Of a DNA stretch of 64,000 nucleotides, positions 15,984-25,677 are shown piece after piece. The stretch spans positions 1 to 64,000 of the forward strand of contig JARLIO010000071.1 of assembly GCA_031291675.1 (NCBI GenBank). The letters are read 5' to 3'. The translations under genes and the position numbers were made by a program. Below the pieces are notes generated by a model. It was given only the letters and a program-made list of their open reading frames with translations. It was not told where the DNA came from and ran no database searches. Origin of the DNA: Azospirillaceae bacterium (GTDB lineage: Bacteria > Pseudomonadota > Alphaproteobacteria > Azospirillales > Azospirillaceae). Positions within the stretch are counted from its first letter, which is position 1. Each line of letters opens with the position of its first letter.

Positions 15984-18386
15984 TCAGACCGCGACGGTGA
16001 TGGCGATCCTGGCGTCCCGTTCCGTGCGGGCCAGGATTGTGCCGCCTGCAATCGCGACGCGACGTCGCTCCTGCCGCGGCAGCAGGATCGTCACGCGATC
16101 GGCCGGGGGCGGACAGCGCCCCGCCTTGCCCAGCGTGATCTCGAGGGTCGTGGCTGTGCCGGATACCGCCAGCGTCCACAGACCATACTGGCCATCCCGG
16201 TATGTCTCGCTGTCGCCGTCATCTTCGAAGCAATCCTGGGCAAACGCCGCAACGTCGTGATCCGGGAAGATGGCAAAGCCGCGCTCATCCGCGGCGCTAT
16301 TGAAATGTTGCGGTGCCAGATTGAGCGGAATGGCCGAACCAGCCCGGGCCAACAGCGGCGGACGGTCCCAGGGGGCCGGCACCGTGATCGTGGCGCCGCC
16401 CTCGTAATAGTCGCCGCTCCAGAAATCGTACCAGCCGCTGCCGGCGGGCAGACGGATCCTCCGTTCCCGCTCGCCGGGCTCAACCACCGGGGCAACCAGA
16501 AGATTGGCGCCGAGCAGCATCTCGTCGTTCTCGTCAAAACAATGCGGATCATCCGGAAAATCGTGGAAGGTCGGCCGGATCATCGGCTCGTACCGGCTGT
16601 GCGATTTCCACAGAAGATCATAGAAATATGGAACCAGCTGCTGGCGGAATTTGATCAAGCCCGCAATATGCGGCGTGATTTCCGGGTACATCCAGGGTTC
16701 ATTCACCGTCCTGTCATCGTTCCAGGAATGAATGGAAAAACGGGGCAGGAAGATCCCGAATTGTACCCATCGAATGAATAGTTCCGGGTCCGGCTTTGGT
16801 CCGGCGAACCCACCAATGTCATGTCCGGTGTTGGAAACCCCGGACATGGCCAGCCCGGTTCCCATCCTGACATTGTATTTCAAGGTCTCCCAACGGGTGA
16901 AATTGTCGCCGGACCAAGTCTGGACGTAGCGTTGCATGCCGGCGGTACCGGCTCGGGAAATCAGGAACGGGCGCTGATCCGGGGCGAAGGCCTGTTGTGC
17001 CTCACGCGACGCCCGCATCATCAGCAGGGTATGAAGCACCTTGGCCTCCTGCGCCGCGCGCGGCACACCAAATCCATGGATCCGCGCCTGCGCGCTCCAG
17101 ATCTCGAACTCATTGTTGTCGTTCCAGGTGGCGGCGATCCCGAACGCGAGCAGGGAGTCGGCGACCCGTTCCTTCCACCAGGTCAGCGTCGCGGGGTTCG
17201 TAAAGTCGAGATAGGCGCCGGTCTCGTCCCAGAACTGAACCGGGGTCGGCGTGCCGTCGTCATTGTGAACGAACAGGCCCTGTTGTTCGGCCTCGGCGAA
17301 GCGCGGATGGTCGCGCAGCAGACAGGGCTTGATATTGGCGCACAGCCGGACACCGTGGTCGTGGTAGTGGCGCACAAAGGCGGCGGGATCGGGGAATTTG
17401 TCCCGGTTCCAATGGAAGACATAGCGCTTGTCGCCGATCGTGGTGTATCCCGACGACAAATGGAAGGACGTGCACGGAATGTCGTGCTCGATGCATTTCG
17501 TCAGGAATTCATTCATCCGTTCCTGGGCGTTGGGGGCATCGGTATAGCTCATCGTCGAACCGGAATAACCGATACTCCATTTCGGCATCAGAGCCGGTCG
17601 CCCGGTCAGCCAGGTAAAACGCCGGGTGATATCGGCCGGTGATCCACCGCCGATGACGTAGTAGTCGATGTCGCCAAAGTCAGCGACGAAATAGCGGTAT
17701 TGACCGTGATAGTTGTCAAGTTCACAGCCCATGTCGAACACGCAATCCGACAGCGTGTCATAGAAAATACCGAATGGCACCTTGGATGCCGGCTTCCAGG
17801 TCAGGTAGAAAGGCAGATGCTTGTAGAGAGGATCCGTCGTCCGGGCGTTGTATCCCATGGCATCGACATTGGTCATGCGGTAGCGTTGACCGGCCCGGTT
17901 GGCGGTTCCTGCCCGTTCGCCGAGGCCGAAATACATCTCATCGGGATCGCGTTTCAAATAATGATAGGCGCGGTCATCCCACCATCCGAAATTGTAGTTC
18001 TGGCTGGCGCGGTCGGCGGCCGCCTCGCGCCATTGTCCGCCAACCCGGTTTTCCCAGCGGCAGAACAGCCCGGCCAAAGTGATCGACAGGCGCAATTGCG
18101 TCGTGGTCACGATCAGGCAATCGGTGGTCTGGTCCAGGTCGAAGCCCGGCAGAGCAAACCCGGCGACATCGAAGCGGTCCCGCCCTTCGGTCGGCACATC
18201 CTCCTGACCCGGCGCAATGGCCCAACTGCGCGGTGACCGGAGCGTGCCACCCGGCAGAACCATGACGCGGATGATGTCGTTTTCCAGGACAAAGACATGG
18301 GCGAGATGTCCTTCCGGCGAAGCGAGCGTCAGTCGATTGGCGTTCGTTTCAGTCAGAACAAAACGGGGAGGGCTGGTCAGAGACAT
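15984..18386 (-). CDS. Glycoside hydrolase family 31
   Basis: 800 aa with N-terminal beta-sandwich, (beta/alpha)8 barrel and C-terminal beta domains. The expected catalytic nucleophile is D423 in TWNDNNEFEIW and the acid/base D494 in WSGDN. The WNDNNE variant replaces the usual WxDMNE Met with Asn, a form also found in transglucosylase-like and bacterial oligosaccharide-acting GH31 members. There is no signal peptide, so it works in the cytoplasm. The ATG at 18386 removes a 47-residue low-complexity leader. Substrate is an alpha-linked glycoside; placement with uxuA and an uronate transporter suggests a sugar-acid glycoside, which is inference. Confidence 0.88.
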   Translation of the reverse strand: MSLTSPPRFVLTETNANRLTLASPEGHLAHVFVLENDIIRVMVLPGGTLRSPRSWAIAPGQEDVPTEGRDRFDVAGFALPGFDLDQTTDCLIVTTTQLRLSITLAGLFCRWENRVGGQWREAAADRASQNYNFGWWDDRAYHYLKRDPDEMYFGLGERAGTANRAGQRYRMTNVDAMGYNARTTDPLYKHLPFYLTWKPASKVPFGIFYDTLSDCVFDMGCELDNYHGQYRYFVADFGDIDYYVIGGGSPADITRRFTWLTGRPALMPKWSIGYSGSTMSYTDAPNAQERMNEFLTKCIEHDIPCTSFHLSSGYTTIGDKRYVFHWNRDKFPDPAAFVRHYHDHGVRLCANIKPCLLRDHPRFAEAEQQGLFVHNDDGTPTPVQFWDETGAYLDFTNPATLTWWKERVADSLLAFGIAATWNDNNEFEIWSAQARIHGFGVPRAAQEAKVLHTLLMMRASREAQQAFAPDQRPFLISRAGTAGMQRYVQTWSGDNFTRWETLKYNVRMGTGLAMSGVSNTGHDIGGFAGPKPDPELFIRWVQFGIFLPRFSIHSWNDDRTVNEPWMYPEITPHIAGLIKFRQQLVPYFYDLLWKSHSRYEPMIRPTFHDFPDDPHCFDENDEMLLGANLLVAPVVEPGERERRIRLPAGSGWYDFWSGDYYEGGATITVPAPWDRPPLLARAGSAIPLNLAPQHFNSAADERGFAIFPDHDVAAFAQDCFEDDGDSETYRDGQYGLWTLAVSGTATTLEITLGKAGRCPPPADRVTILLPRQERRRVAIAGGTILARTERDARIAITVAV

Positions 18387-18562
18387 TGTTGTTTCTCGAG
18401 GACTGGAGGCTTGGGTGGCGATGACCCGGGTTCGGGCCGGCGTGGAAAGAATTCGTTTGTTGCCGAACCGCCGGGCAGGAGCCCTGACGTCGCGGCGGGC
18501 ATTCCGGGACCGACCTCCCGGGGCCAAGGACCGATCGATGACATCGACCCTTGGCGGAAACC

Positions 18563-19846
18563 CTATTGCCTGACCGCTTCGGCCAAGGATGCCGTGCCGC
18601 GATCGCGCAGCAGGACGATGGCCACGGTGGCGCCGATGATGTCGAAAACAGTCAGACAGGCAAACAGCGGATTATAGCCGATGGTTCCGGCAAGGGCGCC
18701 GACAACCAATGAAAAGCTCAGGCCTCCCACCCAGGAAATTGCGCCGGTCATACCGTTGGCCGTGGCGACCTCGTGGCCCTCGAAGACATCCGCGCTGAGG
18801 CAATTGATCAGGGCCGAAATCATCTGATGGGCAAATCCACCGAGACAGAACAGGGCGATCGCGACATAGACGCTCGACGCCAAACCGATACAGCCCGGCC
18901 CGATCATGCAGACGGCACCGCAAACGATGCCGGCAAGGCGTGAATTGACGAGCCGCATCTTGAAATATCGCATGAAGAAGGGCGACAGGTAGCCGCCCAG
19001 GATCCCGCCCAGGTCGGCCGCCAGGAACGGCATCCAGGCAAACAGGGCGATTTCCCGGAGGTTCATGCCCCGCTCGGTTGAGAGATACAGCGGTATCCAG
19101 AAACTGAACGTCTGCCACGCCGGTTCGGCCAGGAAACGGGGAATCGCGATCCCCCAGAACCGCCGGGTCGAAAGGATTTCACCGATCCGGGGTTTCACCG
19201 CCGCGCCATCGGCCTGCACCAGCGGCGGTTTCTGTCCGCTGAGAATGTAATCCCGCTCGGTCTCGGTCACAAACGGGTGGTCACGGGGCGAGCGATAGAA
19301 CAGCCACCACAGCGCCGCGAAAATAAAGCCGAGCGCGCCGGTGACAAAGAAGGCGGCCTTCCAGCTATAGGCGTATTGCACATAGACGACGAGGGGCGGC
19401 GCCAGCATCGCGCCAACGGATGTGCCGGCATTGAACCAGCCGACCGCGACCGAACGCTCCTTCGACGGAAACCATTCGCCGACGGCCTTGATCCCCGAGG
19501 GAATCGCCGCCGCCTCGGTCAGTCCCAGCAGGCCGCGGAAAAAGGCGAGGGACAGCCAGCCGCTGGCAAAACCGTGAAGGCAACTCGCGATCGACCACAG
19601 CAGGGCAAAGAGCGCAAAGCCCGCCTTCAGGCCCAGAAAATCAACGACATAACCGGCAACAGGCTGCATCACGGTATAGGCGAGCTGGAACGCGCCGACG
19701 ATATAGGAATATTGTTCCGTCGAGAAATTCAGTTCCGTTTTCAACACCGGCGCCATCACCCCCAATGAGTTGCGCGCCAGATAGTTGATGATGGTGCCCA
19801 GGCAGATCAAACCGATGATCCACCAGCGCATTCCCTTGAGCTTCAT
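18563..19846 (-). CDS. MFS transporter, ExuT/hexuronate (ACS) type
   Basis: 427 aa, 12 predicted membrane helices. The opening MRWWIIGLICLGTIINYLARNSLGV matches the anion:cation symporter family with NYLDR-like motif, and GLTEAAAIPSGIKAVGEWFPSKERS after TM4 is typical of ExuT/GudP. Expected substrates are hexuronates or aldonates such as glucuronate, fructuronate or mannonate, with H+. A 31-base-span hairpin (GCCAAGG/CCTTGGC, 18523-18555) lies between this gene and GH31. It follows the porin gene by 126 bases. Confidence 0.88.
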   Translation of the reverse strand: MKLKGMRWWIIGLICLGTIINYLARNSLGVMAPVLKTELNFSTEQYSYIVGAFQLAYTVMQPVAGYVVDFLGLKAGFALFALLWSIASCLHGFASGWLSLAFFRGLLGLTEAAAIPSGIKAVGEWFPSKERSVAVGWFNAGTSVGAMLAPPLVVYVQYAYSWKAAFFVTGALGFIFAALWWLFYRSPRDHPFVTETERDYILSGQKPPLVQADGAAVKPRIGEILSTRRFWGIAIPRFLAEPAWQTFSFWIPLYLSTERGMNLREIALFAWMPFLAADLGGILGGYLSPFFMRYFKMRLVNSRLAGIVCGAVCMIGPGCIGLASSVYVAIALFCLGGFAHQMISALINCLSADVFEGHEVATANGMTGAISWVGGLSFSLVVGALAGTIGYNPLFACLTVFDIIGATVAIVLLRDRGTASLAEAVRQ

Positions 19847-19972
19847 GGGTTCCTCCAGTTCTTTTCATTGATGCTTCTCGGGGCGGTGGGGGGCTCCCGC
19901 CCTCTTCCCGGCCGCTCGACGACCCGGAAGAGGGAGAAGCACCAGCGACCCGTTGCGCCTTCAGACCCGCGG

Positions 19973-21628
19973 TCAGAACGGCCAGTAGCGGAACGCCATG
20001 TCGACAGCCCAGTTGCTGGCGCTGGGGGCACGGCCGAACTGGTCCTTGAACAGCGTCTTGTTGACGTATTGAAGCTGCGGCAGGAAATCGAGATGGCCGA
20101 AGCTGCCGTTGTAGACGCGCCAGATTGCGGTGGGCGTCACGTTCCAGTAGGTCCGGGCGTCCTGGCTGCAGGTTCCCCCCAGAACCATGCAGCCGCTGTT
20201 GCCGCCGCCGGCGCCATAGGGGTTGCCATAGCCATAGGCCGTGGCGGCGGTATTGCCGCTGACGCCGGCCTTGCTGCCCTGTTCGATACCGGCCTGAAGA
20301 TAGAGGTCAAGATCCGGCGTCACATGACCGACAATGTTGGCGAAGGCGTACCGATCCATGATGGGAACGGGCTTGCCCGTGCTGGAATAAGTGACGTCGG
20401 GGATAAGACCATCGATCTGCTGGCCGATGCTGCCGTAGCCGATGCCATTCTGCACATCAAGCACCCCGGGGATCACCTTGATGAAGGTGTTGACCCCGAA
20501 ACCGCCGGAGAAGACCGAGCCGGCGTCGGGTAGTCCGGCAATTCCGGTGTTGCTGTCCTTATAGCGCCGCAGGATGCCCCAGCTTTCAAAATGGTAATCG
20601 GGGGTCGGATCGTAGGCGACCTTGGCGACGATGTCGGGAATGGTTCCCAGCGAATTGAACGCCGTCGTCGCGTTGTAGGAACTGTTATTGACAATCGGTT
20701 TGTTGATCGAGGTTCCCTTGTCGCCGCCCCAGCTCACCTCGTTGTTCTCCAATGACAGGGCCACCGCGGCATTCGTGGCGACCTCCTTGACCACCCGGAA
20801 CTGCATATTCCGGGTCGCGCCGAGACCGGCAAGGGCGCCGTCGTCCGGCGAACTGGTCGCCTCCGATCCGGGCAGCATCTTCCAGCCCAGATTTGGTGAT
20901 GGTGAGCCATCGGCATTGATCCCGTTGCCGTTGGGGATCGTCAGCGAATAGGCCTGACCCAGCACGGCATGCCAGCCGGTCTTAAGGTCGTCAACCTCCC
21001 CCCAGGCATGACGCAGGCGGGGCGTCCAGCTTCCGCCATTGGCCGTGCCCGCGGCATTGGAGCCGGAGAGCGTGTCAAATTCGATCTTGCTCTTGAAGAT
21101 GAGATCGTCGCTGACGTCGCTCGTTGTGGTCAGGCCAAAGCGCGTCTGCGGTGGGCCGGCGCGGAACTCGTTGTCATGCCACTGCGCCTGATTGGGAAAT
21201 GGCGTGTTGAGGCTGGTACTGGAGGGGCCCGCCAGTTCGTTATGCTGGCGCCGCGACATCGAAGCCTCGACCCAGCCGCTGAAGCCGATATTGGTGTGGC
21301 CGATTTGAAGCTGGCCTTTGCGCAGCTTGCCCATGACCGCAGCGGCATCGGCACTTGCCGTGGTCGCGGCCGCGGCATCCTGTCGGGCAAGGTCGGCGGT
21401 CGCCTTTGCCGCGCTGGCGTTGTCGCTGTTGACCTTGATCTGCGTTTCGAGTTGCTGGATGCGCGCTTGCAATGCCTGGATGCTCTGCATTTGCGCCTTG
21501 AGCGCCGCAATCTCCCGCAGCACCTGTTGATTGCTGACCTGGCCACCATCCGCCCGTGCCGGCGTCGTGACGGCGGCCGACAAAGCGATCGCGGCCACCA
21601 TTGTCGGGCGGAAATCGTATATTCGCAC
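19973..21628 (-). CDS. Outer-membrane porin with N-terminal coiled coil (DcaP-like)
   Basis: 551 aa from a GTG at 21628 with GGAAGG seven bases upstream. Signal peptide (MVAAIALSAAVTTPARA), then a heptad-rich coiled coil (about residues 35-75), an Ala-rich linker and a long beta-barrel region ending in the aromatic FRYWPF. This plan fits trimeric DcaP-like porins, which import acids and small polar solutes. A Gly-rich loop (GYGNPYGAGGGNSGC) with a nearby Cys pair is probably an external loop. First gene of the uronate island; an AAACCGGTTT dyad lies 98 bases upstream. Confidence 0.82.
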   Translation of the reverse strand: MRIYDFRPTMVAAIALSAAVTTPARADGGQVSNQQVLREIAALKAQMQSIQALQARIQQLETQIKVNSDNASAAKATADLARQDAAAATTASADAAAVMGKLRKGQLQIGHTNIGFSGWVEASMSRRQHNELAGPSSTSLNTPFPNQAQWHDNEFRAGPPQTRFGLTTTSDVSDDLIFKSKIEFDTLSGSNAAGTANGGSWTPRLRHAWGEVDDLKTGWHAVLGQAYSLTIPNGNGINADGSPSPNLGWKMLPGSEATSSPDDGALAGLGATRNMQFRVVKEVATNAAVALSLENNEVSWGGDKGTSINKPIVNNSSYNATTAFNSLGTIPDIVAKVAYDPTPDYHFESWGILRRYKDSNTGIAGLPDAGSVFSGGFGVNTFIKVIPGVLDVQNGIGYGSIGQQIDGLIPDVTYSSTGKPVPIMDRYAFANIVGHVTPDLDLYLQAGIEQGSKAGVSGNTAATAYGYGNPYGAGGGNSGCMVLGGTCSQDARTYWNVTPTAIWRVYNGSFGHLDFLPQLQYVNKTLFKDQFGRAPSASNWAVDMAFRYWPF

Positions 21629-21725
21629 TGAGCCTTCCTCCGTTTTTCTTATAGGTCCGGTATTCCGGTGGTCACCGGGCTCGATGCCTTGCTTTCTGGC
21701 AATACAAACTGTGCCAGCAAGGAAC

Positions 21726-21735
21726 AAACCGGTTT
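21726..21735. promoter_or_regulatory. AAACCGGTTT dyad upstream of the porin
   Basis: A 10-base perfect palindrome with central C|G, flanked by GAAC and TTGTTC, 98 bases before the porin GTG. It has the central CG of LacI-family operators, like the two dyads in front of the LacI gene, and may be a site for that repressor. Confidence 0.35.
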
Positions 21736-22043
21736 ATTGTTCTTTGCTTATCCCGTCATCAATGCGTGCCATTGATGGGCGATTACGGCCGATGGACGGG
21801 ATGATTCCGATCAAAAAAAGAAATGAATCGCTTCACGGCGGACTCCGATGCCGGCTTTCCTGTCTTTCGCTGCGGGCGGCATCCTCGTCCGCTGAAGCCA
21901 TGATCCGATTCCTTCCCTGTTTCGGGACGCAACAGACAGCGCGAGCCCGAATAAGCCGGGTCGGCGGGGCAGATGGTGCACAGCTTCTGCCGTTGTTGTG
22001 TCGCGCTGAGGTTTGGCGGGACCACGCTGCTGGTGCCAAGTGT

Positions 22044-22057
22044 GGCAAACGTTTGCC
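22044..22057. promoter_or_regulatory. LacI-type operator O1
   Basis: Perfect 14-base palindrome GGCAAACGTTTGCC with central CG, 103 bases upstream of the LacI gene. This is the classic GalR/LacI operator form and is probably autoregulatory. Confidence 0.7.
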
Positions 22058-22066
22058 CAATCAGTC

Positions 22067-22084
22067 AAGGCAATCGATTGCCTT
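22067..22084. promoter_or_regulatory. LacI-type operator O2
   Basis: Perfect 18-base palindrome AAGGCAATCGATTGCCTT, central CG, centre 25 bases from the centre of the dyad at 22044-22057. The two half-sites share GGCAA, so the pair is probably bound by the adjacent LacI-family protein. Confidence 0.7.
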
Positions 22085-22159
22085 CATTGCCGCAGTCAGA
22101 TTGCGACACGGCCAATGTCCTCTTGACAGCCAGGGGGCGCAGGACGATACCGAGGCGAC

Positions 22160-23230
22160 ATGACGCCCGGTCGGAAAACACCTTCAAAGTCCAAGGCCGC
22201 TGCGGCGCCGTCACTCGCGGATGTTGCGCGTTTGGCCAATGTTTCGATCTCGACGGCGTCGCGTATCGTTAACGGCGAGCTGGGCCGCGCCTCGGCGGAA
22301 ACCGTGGCGCGGGTCCGTCGGGCGATCGAAGAGGTCCGCTACCACCCGAACCATATCGGGCGGTCCCTGCGACGGCGCGAAAGCCGTATCGTGGCGATGT
22401 TGATCGCCAATCTGGATAATCCCGCGATGGCGGCGATCATGGCCTCAACGGAGGCGGCCTTGCGCGCCGACGGTTACGTCATGTTTCTGTGTGATACCCA
22501 CGACCGCGCCGACCTGCAGGATGAGTATCTCTACGCCATGCGCTCGCAGGGTGTCGAAGGCTACGTCATGGTCACCAGCGTACCTAGTCCCGGGCTCAAA
22601 GAATTCGTCGAGGACGGGGTTCCGATGGTGTTTGTGAGCCGGCGCAATCCTTGCGGTCCCGGCGCGTTTGTCGGCATCGACAATGTCGCGGCCGGCGCCG
22701 ACGCGGCGGATCACTTCTGGTTCCAGGGCATCACTGAACTGGCGGTTCTCTATCCCGAACCGAACTCGTCAGCGACGCAGGAGCGCGTGAGCGGGTTCTG
22801 CCGACGGCTCGAAACCCGGGGTGTCCCGCCCGAGAGGATCATTCATGCCGCGGCACCGGGTCTTTTCCATATGCAGGTCGGATACGATGCAGCGCAAGGC
22901 CTGGCCGCGCGGACGCGGTGGCCGCGCGGCATCCTGTGTGTCAGTGACCAGATCGCCTATGGGGCCTATCGCTTCACCCAGGAATGCAAGATCCCGGTCC
23001 CGGCCGCGTGCGCCCTTGTCAGCATCGACGGCAGCCCCCTGAATGCCTGGCTGGCGCCATGGCTGACCTCGGTGTTCGTGCCGTATGGCGATTTTGGCCG
23101 CCAGATCGTCGAACTCCTGATCAGCATCTGGGGTGACGACGCGCCCTCGGACCGGATCCTGCCGCATCGCATCGAAAGCAGCGGCGGGCCGGGGATCCCG
23201 TCCCGGGTCCAGGAACCTGACGGCGCTTAG
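22160..23230 (+). CDS. LacI/GalR-family transcriptional regulator
   Basis: 356 aa. N-terminal HTH with SLADVARLANVSISTASRIVNG, hinge around YHPNHIGRSLRRRESR, then a periplasmic-binding-protein-like effector domain (MLIANLDNPAMAAIM; FVSRRNP; ILCVSDQIAYGAYR; LVSIDGSPL). It is divergent from the porin-transporter-GH31-uxuA-SDR island and is the obvious local repressor, derepressed by a sugar-acid intermediate. GAGG lies just before the ATG. Confidence 0.92.
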   Translation: MTPGRKTPSKSKAAAAPSLADVARLANVSISTASRIVNGELGRASAETVARVRRAIEEVRYHPNHIGRSLRRRESRIVAMLIANLDNPAMAAIMASTEAALRADGYVMFLCDTHDRADLQDEYLYAMRSQGVEGYVMVTSVPSPGLKEFVEDGVPMVFVSRRNPCGPGAFVGIDNVAAGADAADHFWFQGITELAVLYPEPNSSATQERVSGFCRRLETRGVPPERIIHAAAPGLFHMQVGYDAAQGLAARTRWPRGILCVSDQIAYGAYRFTQECKIPVPAACALVSIDGSPLNAWLAPWLTSVFVPYGDFGRQIVELLISIWGDDAPSDRILPHRIESSGGPGIPSRVQEPDGA

Positions 23231-23231
23231 C

Positions 23232-23918
23232 TTAAGGTGCCGATGAGTTCGGCCCGGCGCCGGCGTCGAACTTGTCGAAATGGAGGCGGCTGGCGAAGAC
23301 AACCGCTTGTGTCCGGCTATAGACCTTCAGCTTCTGCAGGATCGCCGAGACATGGGCCTTGACGGTGGTCTCGGCGATGTTGAGCTCGTAGGCGATTTCC
23401 TTGTTGAGCTTGCCGGTGCCCAGCATGTCGAGTACGCGAACCTGCTGCGCGGTCAGGCTGGCCAGCCGGCGGGCGATCTCACGGTCGTCCTCCCGGTTCG
23501 CCTTGGTGGCGGCGCGGTCCTCGGGATCGGGCAAGGCTGGAAGATAGACTTCCCCCGCGGTGATGGCGCGCAGCGCCTGTCCGATCACCTCACGGGGCGT
23601 CGATTTCGGGATGAAGCCCACCGCGCCATAATCGATCGCCTGCTTGGCGATGGTCATGTCTTCGAGCGCGGTGACGATCGCCACCGGGACCGCCGGGAAT
23701 TGCGCACGGAGCGACAGCAAACCGCTGAAACCGTTGACCCCGGGCATGTTGAGATCAAGCAGCACCAAGTCGAGATTGCCGTCCTGCCGGATCAGCGCAA
23801 CCGCTTCATCGAACGTTGAGGCCTCAATGGTCTCGCACCCCCCGAACGAGCCGACAACGGCAGTGCGGAGCGCGTCGCGGAACAGCGGGTGGTCGTCTGC
23901 GATCAGGATTCGTTGCAT
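23232..23918 (-). CDS. NarL/FixJ-family response regulator
   Basis: 228 aa: receiver with D9-D10 acidic pair, phospho-acceptor D55 (LVLLDLNMPG) and K in FIPKST, then a LuxR-type HTH (LTAQQVRVLDMLGTGKLNKEIAYELNIAETTVKAH split across the domain). ATG 23918 begins the conserved MQRILIADDHPLFRDAL. Its stop is one base from the LacI stop on the opposite strand (convergent). No kinase is adjacent; the hybrid kinase at 11071 is a possible partner. Confidence 0.92.
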   Translation of the reverse strand: MQRILIADDHPLFRDALRTAVVGSFGGCETIEASTFDEAVALIRQDGNLDLVLLDLNMPGVNGFSGLLSLRAQFPAVPVAIVTALEDMTIAKQAIDYGAVGFIPKSTPREVIGQALRAITAGEVYLPALPDPEDRAATKANREDDREIARRLASLTAQQVRVLDMLGTGKLNKEIAYELNIAETTVKAHVSAILQKLKVYSRTQAVVFASRLHFDKFDAGAGPNSSAP

Positions 23919-24544
23919 CGGCGTCTGGGCGCTCTTCGTCTCACGTTTCCGAGATCGCATGATGGGGCCTGACGCGGGCCGATGCAAGCGCGATCGCGGC
24001 CGGGCAACCGGCGGATCCGCCGCGACCCGCCCACCCTTGGCGGCGCCGTGGCCGCCTGTGGATCGCGGATCCGATCGTCATCCCCGGTCCGCGACCCGCG
24101 CCCGAACCAGGATCGGGCAGGGCCCTGGTGATAGAATCGCTTGGTGCCGCACCTATCTGCCTAATTTTTACTCAAACCGGTCCGGCACTGGATTTGACAG
24201 CTCTGTAACATGGGCGTCCACAGGCTTATCCACAGAAAATGGGGATGAATGCCGCCTGCAGGGTTGCGGCAATTTTTCGCATTGGCAATTGGTACGGCCG
24301 GACACCGCTCATGTGGAAAAGACGGACCGGGCCCCTGTCTGAAAATGCGAAGTGTCGCGACTCTGGACCCGATCGTTGCAGCCACAGGACGTGAGGCCGG
24401 GCAACGGGCGATCCGCAGCGGGCGATCCAGGATGACCGGGCCTGGGGCGTTGGCGCGTTCTATCGCCCAACACCCAAACCGGGCGCAGCCCCCCTTCTCA
24501 GCGGCCTGCCCGGAGCCGGTTCCGCGGCACGCAGCGGCGAGGTG
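23919..24544. other. Intergenic region with DnaA-box-like sites
   Basis: About 625 bases without a convincing gene. It contains a consensus DnaA box TTATCCACA at 24226-24234, a near match TGTGGAAAA at 24312-24320 and some AT-rich patches. No replication genes adjoin, so it is not called an origin. Confidence 0.5.
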
Positions 24545-24730
24545 TCAGGCCGGCCCGGCGACGCATTTGCTCGGTGCGGGGGTCAAGGCCCGCAGCACAT
24601 CGTGCCAGATTGCCGAGACCTCCTGATCGTTGGCCTCGTCCGCCAGTCGCCGCGCTGCCTGTGTCGCCTCGGTACCATATTGCCCGATCAGCAAACCAGC
24701 CAGGGCCCAATGATCATTCCGTTTGGCCAT
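24545..24730 (-). CDS. Small DUF6961-like protein
   Basis: 61 aa from the second of two consecutive ATGs: a compact helical protein beginning AKRNDHWALAGLLIGQYG and continuing ATQAARRLADEANDQEVSAIW. The spacing of conserved Trp, Gly, Ala-Ala-Arg and Trp resembles the small alphaproteobacterial DUF6961 proteins. Function unknown. It is isolated, with about 500 non-coding bases on each side. Confidence 0.6.
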   Translation of the reverse strand: MAKRNDHWALAGLLIGQYGTEATQAARRLADEANDQEVSAIWHDVLRALTPAPSKCVAGPA

Positions 24731-24733
24731 CAT

Positions 24734-25239
24734 CGACCGCCCTCCGTTTGAAATCCCGCCGTTTCAAATCCCGTCGTTAAAGTTAACACCGCTGCGCCCG
24801 AATTATTCTTCACGTTGGCGCGACTTTATAAACATTAATGATTTTTCAACCTTTGGCGGACAATGCCGGACGGAAACCTGTCAAAATTCGGCAGGCGACG
24901 CGCACCGCTCCCTGAGCGGGAAAGCCGGCCTGTGCCGCAAATGGCTACGAGGCGAAAATATCGGGGCGAGTGGATCTGTGGCGCGATGCGCCACGACACC
25001 GCTCTCAAGGCCGGGACTCCCGGCGTGCAAAACCCGTGGCGACAAAAAAAAATCCGGAGAATCCTTGAAGAATCTCCGGAAGAGTCAATAAAGGGAGGGC
25101 TTGAGACAAGCCACCTGCTATCCCGATCGTGCGAAAATCGCGTTGATCTGGATCAAAGGACTTGAATGCAGCGCAAAAAAGACGGGAACCGTCCCGATGC
25201 CGCAACCAAATCGCAATTGCTCCGATGGCTCACAACGGA
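24734..25239. other. Intergenic region holding the hisI terminator
   Basis: Apart from the terminator at 25044-25080 nothing gene-like is seen; short frames have no family resemblance. A GTGGCGCGATGCGCCAC dyad at about 24976-24992 may be another hairpin. Confidence 0.5.
25044..25080 (-). terminator. Intrinsic terminator of the metC-hisI transcript
   Basis: On the minus strand a perfect 8-bp stem (TCCGGAGA/TCTCCGGA, 12-base loop, 25053-25080) is followed directly by nine Ts (25044-25052). It lies 160 bases beyond the hisI stop. Confidence 0.9.
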
Positions 25240-25677
25240 TCAAGGCTTTGCCGCCCCGGACCCATAGAGTTGATCCGGATCCGCGATGACCGGGGCGATT
25301 TCACCCAAGGCCGCATCCGGCGCCGCTGCCGGATCAAAGGCCCGATAGAAACAGCTGCGGCGTCCGGTATGACACGCCACGCCGGTTTGATCGACCAGGA
25401 GCAACACGGTGTCGCCGTCGCAATCGATGCGCAGCGAGATCAGGCGCTGGATCTGACCCGAGGTCTCACCCTTGCGCCACAGCCGTCCCCGTGACCGCGA
25501 CCAATAGCACACCCGGTTGGTGGTCACGGTTTCGATCAGGGCCTCGGCATTCATCCAGGCCAGCATCAGAACTTCACCGCTATCGACCTGCTGCGCGATC
25601 GCGGCGACGAGGCCGTCACCATTGAACTGGACCGCGGCGAGCAGGGTCTCGATCGCCTCCGGCATCACCCCCGTCAT
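25240..25677 (-). CDS. hisI: Phosphoribosyl-AMP cyclohydrolase HisI
   Basis: 145 aa. The metal-binding block [21 protein letters not shown] plus RSCFYR, and [11 protein letters not shown] and [17 protein letters not shown] upstream, are diagnostic. It opens the purine ring of phosphoribosyl-AMP in histidine synthesis, in the cytoplasm, using Zn and Mg. It has no HisE fusion. ATG overlaps the metC stop (ATGA). Its other his genes are not in the window. Confidence 0.97.
   Translation of the reverse strand: MTGVMPEAIETLLAAVQFNGDGLVAAIAQQVDSGEVLMLAWMNAEALIETVTTNRVCYWSRSRGRLWRKGETSGQIQRLISLRIDCDGDTVLLLVDQTGVACHTGRRSCFYRAFDPAAAPDAALGEIAPVIADPDQLYGSGAAKP

Noticed and set aside
24226..24234. Chromosome origin
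   Set aside because: Only one perfect DnaA box plus one near match, and none of the usual origin neighbours (dnaA, hemE, parAB, mnmG).
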